Origin: Hypericum androsaemum
Taxonomy: Eukaryota > Streptophyta > Magnoliopsida > Malpighiales > Hypericaceae
DNA length: 64,000 nt
Reading direction: 5' to 3'
Assembly (NCBI GenBank): GCA_963995505.1
Contig: OZ023193.1
Span: forward strand, 2,914,001-2,978,000
Numbering within the stretch: position 1 is the first letter of the stretch; every line of letters begins with the position of its first letter. The position numbers and the translations under genes are program-made. The notes below the pieces were generated by a model. It saw only the letters and a list, made by a program, of their open reading frames with translations. It did no database searches and was not told where the DNA came from. Below, in pieces: positions 1 to 11,692 of this stretch.

Positions 1-225
1 AACTTTATTTGAGGGGTCATGCCGAGGTGTTACATTGAACAATGTTAATAAGTGTAGAAAATCTATAATTATTTATTAAAATTTTAGGTTGAATTTAAAA
101 ATACCTTATTAGCATGCTCCAAGAAATTTACTTAAGCATCAGCTTCCAAGATGACCCTTCTTGGATAACTAGTTGACTTTTGTTTTCCGAAATGATGATG
201 AATAGTTTGAATTTTGATGATGCAG

Positions 226-1367
226 GTTTCATCACTTGCCTCTGTCCTTGCATCACATTTGGACAGATAGCTGATATAGTAAGCGAAGGATCCAAACGTA
301 AGTCTACTCATTCAAAAATAATAAATTAATGTCAGCTTTTTCCACGGCCAAGCTGCAATTGTCGGGAGGGTAATCGAGTTGCGGATGGACTTGTTTATAA
401 CCGGCGTTACAAATTGCAGCGTGCACTTCAAGTGGAATGGCGTATGGGCTACTGTGCGTGACGGGGTGTGCGGGCTTCTATTCGTGCTTTTATCGGTCAA
501 AATTGAGAGCCCAATACGACTTGCCGGAGGAACCTTGCGCAGATTGCTTAGTTCACTTCTGTTGCGAGACCTGCGCATTGAGTCAAGAGCACAGGGAGCT
601 CAAGAACCGCGGGTTAGACATGGGAATAGGTAACAAAATTCGCTTTATTACATGCATGTTCGACCTACATATTTAGCTAGACTGCATCGATAAATTGTGA
701 GTTCGTGTAAGCGATAAGAAATTTGAAATTTTTATTTTTCGAGTTTGAATCTTACGACTAAATAAATACTATTAAGAGATATACTTCCTAAATATGATTG
801 GTAATGCTCCAATCATAATATCATCTTACTCTGCATATGCATGAGGAGTTTGTTAAAACAATTTCAATGACTAACTTTTTAAAATTTTGGCCGGAATTAT
901 TGGGTCGGTTGTACCAATTATGCCAGAGATAACGACTTGGGCCAATTGACTCGGATAATGTTTATTTATGATTTGTCTAAGCCTTTACAATATAGTAATT
1001 CTAAAATTTTTGTCCTTGAATATAAGAAGGTATATGCCTCGGCTGTTGTCACCCTCTAGGACAAAACTAGGTTTTCTGGGTGATCTAGGACAAAACTAGT
1101 TAAATTGACCATCGCTGACGTAAATGGTGGCGACGTCATATAATCAAATATAAAATCACGAGTAATATTTTATGGTTGACTGACTTTCTTGCTTTTTTTA
1201 ATGCTTAGTTATACTGATTATATACTTATTGGTTATATTGATTAGATATACTTATATATAAATTAAATTCGTGGTTCATATTTGAAGGTTGGGAAGCCAA
1301 TATGGACAGAAAAAAGCGTGGGCTGGCGGCTATACCTCCACAAGTGCCGCCGGGTATGACAAGGTAA
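226..1367 (+). CDS. PLAC8/PCR-family (cadmium resistance-like) membrane protein, 5' end outside window
   Basis: Three exons are visible: 226-297, 420-629 and 1288-1367 (stop TAA 1365-1367). Phases join cleanly and all sites are GT-AG. The first exon with the start codon lies before the window. The protein reads [18 protein letters not shown], then a Cys-rich core ([54 protein letters not shown]) and ends [12 protein letters not shown]...PPGMTR. This CCXXXXCPC-type pattern followed by [14 protein letters not shown] is the PLAC8 domain of plant PCR (PLANT CADMIUM RESISTANCE) and FW2.2-like proteins. Known members are small plasma-membrane proteins linked to metal efflux or cell-number control. 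Two broken copies follow downstream, so this is the surviving member of a tandem array. Expression cannot be judged because the promoter is outside. Confidence 0.85.
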
Positions 1368-2740
1368 AATCAAAGGGTGTTTTAATTCGACGTTTGTTGC
1401 TACTATAGTTGGTCGATTTGTTATTGCTTGTGGTTGTACAAGAATATGAAAATTGAGGGTCAAATAGTACCAAGTACTTCGTAAAATGGATATTTTTCAC
1501 AACCCACTTCAAAATTTGGAAATTCTCATAAAGTACTCCGAGTGATATTATATTGACTTGTTCTTTGTGAGAATTTTTAAAAATCTGGGTGGTTTGTGGA
1601 TAATATCCATATATGACGAGGGATATACGTGTGTTTGGATGGTTGCTCTTTCACCAATCATGCTGTCCAATCATGCTGTAATGAGTTCTTTCACGTATTT
1701 ATTTCATTTATAGTTTTTGTATTGCATCCGGGCATTAATGTAATAATGCAGCCAGCTACATCAAATATTTGCTTTGCGAGATCCAAACCCAAGGCATATA
1801 AAGCAAACCAAATATTCCGAATCAAACCTCGTCTAGCTGAGTGACCAATATTTCAGTACTGAAATAATTGCTGTTTTAATTTTCCGGTGAATTGTTCTAA
1901 CTTAACTAGATTTTAAAATTGAGTTATTGAGAATACAACAGTGCTAAATATTTTGTCACTTTTAAAAGTCTTAATCTATTCGAAGCTGAATTAGTTAGAT
2001 TAGTAGGCCGAATATCAGGTAATATAAACAAAAAATAACAGCAGTTTGTAATCTTAGCGGTCATATTTTTGTCGCAGCCTCGCGGTAGCGATTTTTATCC
2101 AAGTTACACAATAGCCAAATATTTTAAGTTGACTAATATATTTAGCCCAAACGTCAATAAATGTCTCAATATTCATCTCTTAATGAGGCCTGATATAAAG
2201 CTGATCAGGTCGAAATTCGTATAATTTTTATTTTATTCATGTGACACGAATGATATATCGTACTAGAAGGTCTAGGATTCAAAACATTGACAAATATAAT
2301 AGTGTAAAAATTTACAATTTAAAAAAAGCATATATCGTACCATGACAATACGTTATGAGATTAACTCAATTTAGTACTGTAAAAACTAGGCATTGAATTA
2401 ATACAAATGAAACTTTTTAAAAATATGGTCCGTTGTATTATTTGCAAATCCTAAACCCTAGTTCATTTGACAAAGATTTAGAATTGCTTTGCAAGTAATG
2501 CCAGCATACATGAAATTAATCTGCTCTAAAATTTATTTTAAAATTTTCAAATTTTCAAATTTTAATATAATAAATTAGTAATTTTTTAATACTCGTAAAC
2601 AATGCTTAATAAAATACAATAATTAACGTGGTGATTTCAAAATAATTATATACAACTGGCGTCATAAATTGATTGCAGCGTGTACTTCAAGTGGAATGGT
2701 ATATGGGCTGCTTTTCTTGACGGGCTTCGTAGGCTTGCAA

Positions 2741-3103
2741 GGAGCGGATTTGGTCCTGGAAGGCCAAATCCAACCAGGATCGTTCTGGATGATCCAATAG
2801 TTTACTCAGTTACGATTCAATAGTTTACTCAGTTACGATCTAATGGTTTACTCAGTTATGATTCAATGATCTGTGTTTATCCCGTCCCGGATAAATCGGA
2901 ACCGTCCCAGTTACCCAATTACGATACAATAGTTTACTCAATTATGATACAATGGTTTACCCAGTTACAATTCAATAGTTGTGAGTTTTTTCATTTTTCC
3001 CTCTGTGTTTCCGCATTTTTGCAAAAAAACCCCTGTGTGTCCTTCAATAAAAATCCTCCAGCACCGTGCTGGAGTGGGCTTCCAGCATCAAATCTCGTCC
3101 CGA
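2741..3103. mobile_element. MITE-like element with internal ~24-bp repeats (copy 1)
   Basis: Ends are imperfect inverted repeats: the left end GGAGCGGATTTGGTCCTGGA resembles the reverse complement of the right end (about 3076-3103). Between about 2795 and 2985 a motif of the type TAGTTTACTCAGTTACGATT recurs about five times with period near 20-25. A second copy with the same ends and the same kind of internal repeat lies at 28631-29008. It interrupts the middle exon of the second PCR copy, which fixes its outer limits to within a few bases. No coding capacity; superfamily not determined. A short GCAA on both sides may be the target duplication. Confidence 0.65.
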
Positions 3104-3212
3104 CTAGCAATTAGTTTGTTTATGGGTTAAAATATGAGGGCCCAATATGACTTGAAAGAGAAACCTTGTCTGGGATTGCATAGTTCACCTCTGTTGTCTC
3201 AATAGTCGAGAG

Positions 3213-3905
3213 TAGGGATGTCAATGGGTAGGGTATTAGTAGGACCATATTCATACCCTAATTTTTTGAGTTGGATCCATACCTTATCCTAAACCTTACA
3301 AATTTTTTATTGTTAGACTCATACCCTACTCTTCTGGAGACCCAGGGTATGTAGGGTCCGATCCTTTAACGTTCTACTTTTTGATAGTTTTTTAATCAAA
3401 AATTAATTTCTATATAAAATTTAAATAAATTCAATACATCTACTATGTTACACATCAACATTCAATATACAATTAATGAAATATCACATTTTGCAATTTA
3501 ATTTCAATAGTACAAGATTTTTTCTTTCGAGTTTGAAATACATAAACAATTCAACAAAAGAAATATATAGAATGTCGGCTTCTAGTGATCCATTATTCAC
3601 GACATCTTCTAAGTTGGTTGTGTAATAACATAATAAATACGTTAAAGTTAACCATAAACTATATTATATATATTATCAATAAGGTCTAATTAGAATAGAG
3701 TCTAAAGTAGGGTAAAAATGTAAGGGTATGGTCCGACCCACATGGTCTAACTATGGATTCATACCTTACCCTAGGCCCTACTTCTAAATATGGACTCATA
3801 CCCATACCATATCTTAGACCCAGTCAAAGTGAACATACCATATACCTGTAGGGTAAAAATAGGGTCTGACCCATAGAATATAGATATTGGTCTGACCCAT
3901 AGAGG
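3213..3905. mobile_element. hAT-like non-autonomous element (copy A)
   Basis: Begins TAGGGATGTCAATGGGTAGG and is similar over most of its length to 25591-26308. Both are rich in scattered CATACCCTA/TAGGGTATG motifs on both strands. TAGGGATG-type ends are typical of plant hAT elements. The 3' end is rearranged after about 3872 and lacks the clean terminal repeat of the other copy, so the right boundary is approximate. The left boundary sits inside the middle exon of the second PCR copy. No ORF of note. Confidence 0.65.
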
Positions 3906-3995
3906 CCGAGAGGAAGCCCTGCATTGAGTAGGTTTGTATTTGACCATTTCGCTTATATATAGGGGCGGTTTGTCCTCCCATTCCAAAAAAAAGAA
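3903..3995 (+). mobile_element. SINE-like fragment (3' part)
   Basis: GAGGCCGAGAGGAAGCCCTG, then AGTAGGTTTGTATTTGACCA and an A-run near 3985-3995. It aligns with the 3' half of the insertion at 62538-62805 (read on the minus strand) and with about 27118-27220. It lies directly after the hAT-like element. Only the 3' part is recognisable. Confidence 0.5.
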
Positions 3996-5170
3996 GTTAT
4001 ATTGATCATATAATACATATACAATAATTAAATCCGTGGTTCATATTTGAAGGTTGGGAAGCAAATATGGATAGGAAAAAACGTGGGCTGGCGGCTATAC
4101 CTCCAGAAGTGCCGCCGGGTATGACGAGATAATCTATGAAATCAATTGGTGATTTAATTCGACGCTGTGTGCTACTATAGTTGGTTTAGTTAGGGTTAAG
4201 TACTTTATGAAATGGACATTTTTCACAGCGCACTTCAAAATTTGGAAATTCTCATAAAGTACTCCGAGTTATATTATGTTGATTAGTTCTCTATGAGAAT
4301 TTTTATAAATCTGAGTGGTTTGTGGATAATAGCCATGTATGATGTGCGGTATAAGTGTATTTGGATCGGTGTTCTTTCACCATGGTTGGTGTAATTTGTG
4401 CTCTATACATTGCAATAAAATTCATCTACTTATCTCTTAAAATATAGAATATAAATGCTTAGTTGAGAGAGTTATTTTCTCGAATATGAAATAATCGGTA
4501 CAATATATATCTGTATATAAGTTAGTATCCAAAACCTTATAAGGTACCGGTGTCTTTAGTCCTAAATAACTGAGTTCTCTTCATTTATAAACGTATCATT
4601 TTCAATTATTCAGTATTGAAATAACGGCAGTTTGTAATCTTACCATTCGCGGCCATATTTGTATTTTACGTCGACCAATATATTTAGCCAAAACGCAACG
4701 GTGAATGTCACAATAGGCATCTCCCAACGAGTACCGAGATGAAAATAGTTTGCGTAATTTTTATCAAGAGTCGTACCATGGCAATAAGAAACGATCGGAT
4801 CTGGTACCGTGAGAAATCCTGCATTAAATTAATGCAAAGATACCTACTAGAAAATAAGAGTTGCATATATTTTAGTCTATTTGCAAATCCTATAAGGCAC
4901 CCGAGGTGAAATGTAACCAAAAGTATGTGATCAAAATAAATGACAGTGAGTTATACAAACTTAAATATTGAAAAAACTTTTATTTTAGTATCCTCAGCAC
5001 TTGGATACCTTACAGCTTAAAACTCAATTGAATATATACGATAATTTCATTTTCTGACATTTAAAAACTCGGACAACTTTTGACTATCTGGAATGTGGAT
5101 GATGAACTGGTTTTTTTTTTGGAAAAAAAAGATCCAAACAATCCTAGTTTTTTATAATTTTTTAAAACCC

Positions 5171-5345
5171 AGTTTTCAAGTGGAATGGTAGATGGGCCGC
5201 TGTTCTTGACAGGCTTCGCAGGCTTGTGCTCGTGCTTTAATGGGTAAAAATTGAGGGCCCAATACGACTTGACAGAGGAAACCTTGTCCGGATTGCCTCC
5301 TAGTTCACTTCTGTTGCGCTGCCTGGGCCTTGTCTCCCGGGAATA
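5171..5345 (+). pseudogene. Third PCR-family fragment (middle exon only)
   Basis: AAGTGGAATGGTAGATGGGC through about 5345 matches the exon at 420-629. It carries an early in-frame TAA after ...GLCSCFNG, and several indels. It still preserves the segment for AQYDLxEE and the Cys-rich LVHF-type stretch in broken frames. No last exon follows. It is the 3' edge of the tandem array. Confidence 0.75.
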
Positions 5346-6026
5346 CTGAGCTCCGAAACCATGAAACCACGTGTCATGTAAATTTTTCTTAGTTTATACC
5401 ATGATCAATTAATTCATATTCGAATTAAATAAGATTATGATTAAATTTTCATAATAATTATTTAATAATATTTGTGCTCTGAATGAGAGATCTCCTGGTT
5501 AAAAACAACACTCTTAATTAGTCGGCTGGTTGTCACATAATAACTTTCAAAGCATTCGTTCGAATTTAGAGTTTAAATATACATATATATTCAAATCTAT
5601 CATTCTACGCCAGCACATCCAGTCTGACCATTACACGTCAGCAATTCAAGATGGCGACGTTGACCAGTCATTGTTGCCACATTTCGTCAAACTCCGCATT
5701 CAAAAGTCCTCTCTTCTCTCCAATACTTTGGTCAATAGTTTAATAATGAATTTAAATTTATTAAACTAGATTTTAGATTTAAATTTCGCGGATTAAAAAA
5801 AATCTAATATCGTAAATTTAAAAATTATACGGTGAAATTTGTGAATAATACAAAATAATAAATTGGAAGGAACATAGAAAAATCCGACCAAACCCAACAA
5901 ACACAAAAAAAAAAAACAGAAAATTGGACTTGGCTTTCACTTCTCTTTCTCAGCAGCTGGGGGCGCGAGAGAGAGAGAAGAAACGCGATACAGAGGGAGG
6001 TAACTAGAAAGAGGTTGCAAATTTTG
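5346..6026. other. Intergenic DNA and fucosyltransferase leader
   Basis: AT-rich sequence without a gene. The last 130 bases hold an A-run (5907-5920) and a short GA-rich stretch (about 5966-5981) that probably belong to the promoter and 5' leader of the fucosyltransferase gene. Confidence 0.4.
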
Positions 6027-8879
6027 ATGGGTGTGAGAGGGTTTAGAGGTTCAACCCCGAGTGGACAGGACGACCGGTTGCCCACGTCAAACGGGTCGGC
6101 CTCAGTTTCGTCTCCCAAGAAGAAATGGGCCACCTTTCTGCCCGTCTTCGTCGCCCTGATCGTCTTATCGGAGTTGGCCTTCTTGGGTCGTTTGGACATG
6201 GCCAAGAACGCGGCTTTGTTGATGGACTCCTGGGCGGATTCGTTGTTCTACAAGTCCGTCGACTCCTCGGGCGAGGAATTGGGGATTGATCGGAGCTGCG
6301 AGGAGTGGCTGGAGAGGGAGGACTCTGTGGTTTATTCGAGAGATTTTGAGAAAGATCCCGTCTTGGTCGCTGGAGGGGATAAGGTTGGTTCTTGTACTGT
6401 TGTTCTTTTTAATGAGTTACTGCATGATTCGGTCACTCACTAGGCTGACTAATTCGGGTTGTAGTCGGACCAAGCAGCAAAGTTCTCCCTACTGAGTTGA
6501 CACTTTAGAATTGATATAATCTAGGGAAACCCTGTGTCCTGAATTTAGGAGTTGATGTTTATAGCTGTGATGCTGGTTTATTTAATATCGAAGATTAAGA
6601 TATAGTCATATTGGGTCTAATGCTGGGTAGAGGTAGGGTGGGTGCATTTTGGTCCAGTCTTACTGCGAAGAGGCCAGTCGTTTTCGCGCATTGAACGCAT
6701 GGCCAACTCCACTCAGCAATAGCGATGGAACTTATCGTTGTGACGGCACTCACCGACTCTATCCTAGGACTAGGTTCAGCTGTTGTATCCTCAGTTGCTG
6801 ACCAGGTAAGAAGTAACATCTTTGCCGTGTTAGGGTTTGGACACTATTTGTTATTGGACCAGAAGATGGTCTGGAGTCTGGATTATGTAAGAGGTGGTGA
6901 TGTATCTATTGAACAAGGGTGTCTTTCTTGGCTATTGTGAAGAATCATTTATAAGTTCTTGTCCAGCGTCATATTCTGGCTCTGTTCTTTCTCTTCTTGT
7001 TTCCATCTCAACTACTCTCTCCTCAGGATCTCCGGGAATGCAGTACCTGCTCTTCCTAATCTTTTTTTTTTCTTCTTTCCGTCAACTTTACTTCAACCTA
7101 TTCAAACAGGAATTCAAAGCTTGTGCTGTTGGGTGCCAGTTTGGATTTAGCCATAGTAAACCTGTAGATGCGACATTTGGTTTAATTCAGCAAGATGGAG
7201 TAGCAAGTGTCCACAGGTCAATGGAGTCAGCTCAGTACTATCCTGAGAACAATGTTGCTACGGCACGAGGGTGGGTAAGCACAATCTGGAATCACTTCAT
7301 TTTTCCAGGGAATTCAGGTTTTGCTTTTGCAAGTGATTTTTTAATGAGATTCCGACCAAAGTTTTCTCCGCAATCTGGCTTGCAAGTCATCATTCTGCAA
7401 ATCTCTCGAAGCCGATCAATCTAACGTGTAACTCTTTTGTTGAATCTCGTATGTATTGCTAGAATAACTGATATTACCCATTTTCTGGTTAATCAGAAGG
7501 GGTTACCAAGTTGTGATGACAACAAGTCTCTCGTCCGATGTCCCTGTTGGTTACTTTTCATGGGCTGAATATGATATCATGGCCCCAGTGCAACCAAAGA
7601 CTGAGAAAGCCCTTGCAGCTGCTTTCATTTCGAACTGCGCAGCTCGCAATTTCCGCCTGCAAGCTCTCACTGCACTTGAGAAGCTTAAGCTCCCAATAGA
7701 TTCATATGGTTCTTGCCACCGCAACCATAATGGAAGAGGTTTGAGTACTTCAATTATGATATTTGCAAATTTTCTTCCATCTATAACCGCACTCTAAAGT
7801 GTTGATTACCCTTTACATCTGAAACATGTATATTGATATGTATTCCGTATTTGTTTCAGTAGTTGACAAAGTTAAAACTCTGAAGGGATATAAATTCAGT
7901 TTGGCATTTGAGAATTCGAACGAGGAGGATTATGTCACGGAAAAGTTCTTCCAGTCGCTAGTTGCTGGTATGAGAATGGCACCTCTTACGTTAATATCAG
8001 TTCTTCCGAATTTTTTTCTTGAAAGGTGTTTGCATCTGATATTGATAGCAAGATATTTAATGTTCTTGTGGTAGGGACTGTTCCTGTTGTGGTTGGTGCT
8101 CCAAACATTGAAGAATTTGCACCTGCACCTGGTTCAATTTTACATATAAAGGAGCTCGAAGATGTTGAGAAAGTTGCGAAGATCATGTACCACCTTGCAG
8201 AGAATCCCGACGCATACAACCATTCATTAAGGTAAAATCAAGTACTAGTCTCTGAAACAGTTGTTATTTTGAGCTGCTTCAGTTTGACGTAGCAGAAAAA
8301 GTATTGAATTTGGTTAGGTGGAAATACGAGGGGCCATCGGACTCATTCAAGGCCCTGGTGGATATGGCAGCAGTACACTCATCGTGCCGACTTTGTCTTC
8401 ACCTGGCCACAATGATTCATGAGAAAGAAGAAAACAGCCCGGAGTTTAAGAAACGGCCTTGCAAGTGCACCAAGGGTTCAGAGACTGTGTATCATTTATA
8501 TGTACGGGAAAGGGGAAGGTTCTACACGGAGTCCATCTTCTTGAGGTACGATCAACTTTCAGCTCCACATCTGCATGTCGTTTTACTGCAATCTCTTGCA
8601 CCGTCGTTAACAAGAGAGTGCATATACAGGTCCGGGAATTTGACGGCTTTGGAGACCGAGGTGCTCAAGAAGTTCCGGCCGATGAAACACATTCCGATCT
8701 GGAAAGAGGAAAGGCCGGAAAGCATCAGAGGAGGAGATGAACTAAAAATCTACAGGATATATCCTGTAGGCTTGACACAGAGGCAAGCTCTATACACATT
8801 CAAATTCGACGGGGACGCGGGATTCCAGAAGTACTTGGAGACCAAGCCATGCGCGAAGTTGGAGGTGATATTCGTGTAG
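6027..8879 (+). CDS. FUT11: Glycoprotein 3-alpha-L-fucosyltransferase (GT10, FUT11/FucTA type)
   Basis: Seven exons: 6027-6383, 7110-7270, 7497-7738, 7860-7967, 8075-8231, 8318-8545, 8630-8879. All are GT-AG and together encode 500 residues, close to my recollection of about 501 for Arabidopsis FUT11. The enzyme transfers fucose from GDP-fucose to the innermost GlcNAc of N-glycans in the Golgi. A short cytosolic tail precedes a type II membrane anchor at about residues 31-51 ([20 protein letters not shown]). The GT10 signature spans exons 4-5: [20 protein letters not shown] followed by [19 protein letters not shown]. Late Cys residues (SSCRLC, RPCKC) match the family. In most plants I recall DWKSC at the start of exon 2; here it is EFKAC. 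An in-frame TTG lies 12 bases upstream, but ATG 6027 is the natural start. Confidence 0.95.
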
Positions 8880-11557
8880 AACCTCGTCTGCATTGCCATT
8901 GCTGCTGGATGACCGGTGGTCAGCACCATTTGCGTGGGACATAATATGGAGAGGCGAAGGAAACTGCTGAGGCTTGTAGTCCTGTGGCTGTGATCAACTT
9001 GGTGCTTGTACTCTTGCTTGGCCCTTTGATACTCTGCTTATAGTTGGTGCTTGCTCACATATGTATTGACCTCACATGATGATTTCTCTTTTCTTTTTTG
9101 GTTGATACTATTTTTTCGTATATTTACTGAGTTAGACTAATTCATAATTGAGTTGGATAGGAGTTTGTATGATTTCATTTTTAGAACCCTATATTTTGCT
9201 GTGAACTACTTGTATGGTGCCATACTTTTTGTTCAATAGATGAGAAATAGTTGATTAATCTGCTAATCATTTTGTTTTTCTTTTGAAGGGGATTCTAGTT
9301 TCAACTTCCTACTTTTTTGTGTTGTACTTGATGTATATTATTAGGTAATTCAGAATGGATTAGTTGGTCTAATTACAGATTTCGAATTCGGTCTCTAGTG
9401 TTTGATAGATTTGATTTTTTTTTTGCTAAGTAATTTCTTTTCCCAATATAAGAATGTTTACATGTTTGATAGATTTGATAGGGAGAGACAATAAAGAATA
9501 ATTCCAGTAAAAAATGGGCAAAATCTCTTAATTAATAATTCAAATATGTTACGTCGAGTACCCAATTCATCTTGAAAAAATGAGGTTACGGGCTTACGGC
9601 AACTAGCTAGTGTATCATAAATCACAACTCTAATATTCCAGGGATAAAATAGCAGGACCACTAAACCGACCCCAATTGTTTAAAAAAAAATCATTGGCAT
9701 GAAATTGGCAACCATATGGATATTCCTAAAGACGATTCCAATTCCAATTTCCACCGCACTTCCAAGGTTTCGGATCTCCCTCTTGCCCATTGGTTGTCCT
9801 TCGCGGTGGCTCTTCTAAATTGTTTAATTTTGTTATCGATATTGTTATTCTAATCGGACGAATCATAACCAGACATGGAGGGCGTGTCTTTTTGTCCCAA
9901 ATTGGACAGTATAGTTAAACGGTCTAATTAGTCGAATCATCCGGTTTACACACCTTCATCCACCACTCCGAACAAAGTGAACAAAATTTATTTTTTGAAT
10001 TTTTTCTACTTTTAATGTTAAATTAAAGTGATTAAATTAGAATATTGATAATTATAAATGATAAGTTTTTTATTAAAAAATGAAAGGTATTTAATATTAT
10101 TTAACGTTTTAAAACTAAATATAATTACTAATATAATAAGTTTTAAAGAAAAAAAAAGAGAAAATTCGAATCGCTTATAAAACATTAGTTACCGAGGTCC
10201 GGACAACATTTTTTACTAATCATAGGACATTTCAGTGCTACTACCTGAAAAACCCGCTGTGGTTTTGTTGGTGGATTGCCATTGGCTGTTTTATTAGGAA
10301 TCTGCTGCTTACACTAATAAATTGACTTTGGGGTGGCTTTTAGTTTAATGAAAGTTTAATTGCTATTTTTTATAAAGGGTGTATTCTGCTTACGTATTAA
10401 GTAGGTCCACCTTTTTTAATAAGTAAAAGTTTATTAATAATAATATTTATATCATAAGTTGTTTTTTGAGAAATATTTATATCGTAAGTTGTTTGTTTTA
10501 GGACAGGGGTAATTTTAGGTCAATGGTGAAATTAAATTTAAGATTTGAGAAACATCATAGGAAATTGACATAAATAAAAGGTTTAAAGTGGGATAATATT
10601 AATAATAGAGCAGAAACGGACGAAAAGAGACGATCAGTGACACAAGTTTGCGGGTTAGGGACTAATAAGCAATTAGATCTACAGATGCGAGTGTTATTCT
10701 AGTTTAATCAAATTTTAGATTCCGAGTTTTGGAAACGTGATTGTACTAAAGACTTATTACAATGATTTTGACACATTTTAAAAATTTTAATTTATCTAAA
10801 TCTAGACTAGATTAGTCCATCAAATGAATTTGAAAGACTAGACGTTTTAAACAAAAAGAAATCAGGGGTTAGGGAAGCCACATGTTTCGACGCGAGAAAT
10901 GTGGCGGGGAGGCTTGGTTCGGTCGTTCGTTCGGTGTCTCTTCGTTGTCTTTGAAGGCTAAAGCTTTTCCTGACCCCCACCGCCGACACGGCTTCTTTCC
11001 TTTTGGATATTCATCACCGCCAATAGTCAAATTACCAAAAAATTAATCGTAAATTATTTAGATCTGACTAACAAAATGTTATTACAGTATATCTTGAGTA
11101 CTAAATTATTTATTCTAACTCAAAATTTTGATTAATTGGCAAAAAAAACTAATTTACATAACAATGGTTCCTCTTAAATTTTTTATAGCATCCTTAAACA
11201 AATCATAATTAGTATGCAATATTTTGATACGCCGTGCCCCTGCAACCAAATGTAAATTTCCTTCACCCTTCAATTTGTTTAAAAAGTATCTAAAAATGAA
11301 AGAGAGTTTCTTAAATTACAATACTTAAAAGTTAAAACTGGAGTCAATTGAGAAGTAAATAAAACTTGTCAACTTTTTTTGCTATCTTAAAATTTTTGTT
11401 ATTAGTGTCACCTTGTATGCAAACATCAATTAAACCAACTAATTTGTATATAAACATAATAATTTTTTTTAAATATAATAAAACTCGAACCAAGATATAT
11501 CGTTTTTAAGTTTTGGTGTATATATTCCAAGTCTGTTAACCCCAAAACAACAGAGGT
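8880..11557. other. 3' UTR of the fucosyltransferase gene and intergenic DNA
   Basis: About the first 350 bases are probably 3' UTR. The rest is AT-rich with no supported gene. The small ORFs seen on either strand have no family features. No structural repeat was recognised here. Confidence 0.4.
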
Positions 11558-11580
11558 TGACCCTTGGTACATCTCAAAAG
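11558..11580 (+). promoter_or_regulatory. Candidate nitrate-responsive element (NLP site) of NiR
   Basis: TGACCCTT, a short spacer, then AAAAG. This resembles the nitrate-responsive element reported for nitrite reductase promoters (consensus GACCCTT, ten-base spacer, AAG), which is bound by NIN-like proteins. The spacer is about two bases longer than the consensus. It lies about 113 bp upstream of the NiR ATG and about 50-70 bp upstream of TATA-like sequence at 11632-11651, a sensible promoter position. Confidence 0.6.
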
Positions 11581-11692
11581 GCCCTTCAGAAATGACAAAC
11601 TCTCAAACAATCAAATGGATCTCCTCTAACCATTTATATGTACATATATATCCATTTCTCTTCTTCCCAATTCCCTACACAAGAAACCATCC

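Larger units (their letters stand above)
2679..4132 (+). pseudogene. Second PCR-family gene copy, exon split by transposons
   Basis: The start (2679 to about 2738) matches the second visible exon of the intact upstream gene. The match is then broken by a MITE-like insertion (2741 to about 3103), resumes about 3120-3212, and is broken again by a hAT-like element at 3213. The last exon (4053-4132) is almost identical to 1288-1367 and still encodes [12 protein letters not shown]...PPGMTR followed by TAA. Flanking non-coding sequence at 4195-4380 also matches 1460-1630, so the unit was copied as a segment of roughly 2.5 kb. No exon corresponding to 226-297 was found here. The middle exon cannot be translated through, so this is a pseudogene. 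Confidence 0.8.

Noticed and set aside
5825..6205. Minus-strand ORF of 126 codons over the fucosyltransferase start
   Set aside because: Opposes the confirmed GT10 first exon and has no recognisable domain.
8026..8074. Possible extra exon of the fucosyltransferase upstream of 8075
   Set aside because: The open frame there continues into exon 5, but joining 7967 to 8075 restores the conserved ...[12 protein letters not shown]... without insertion.
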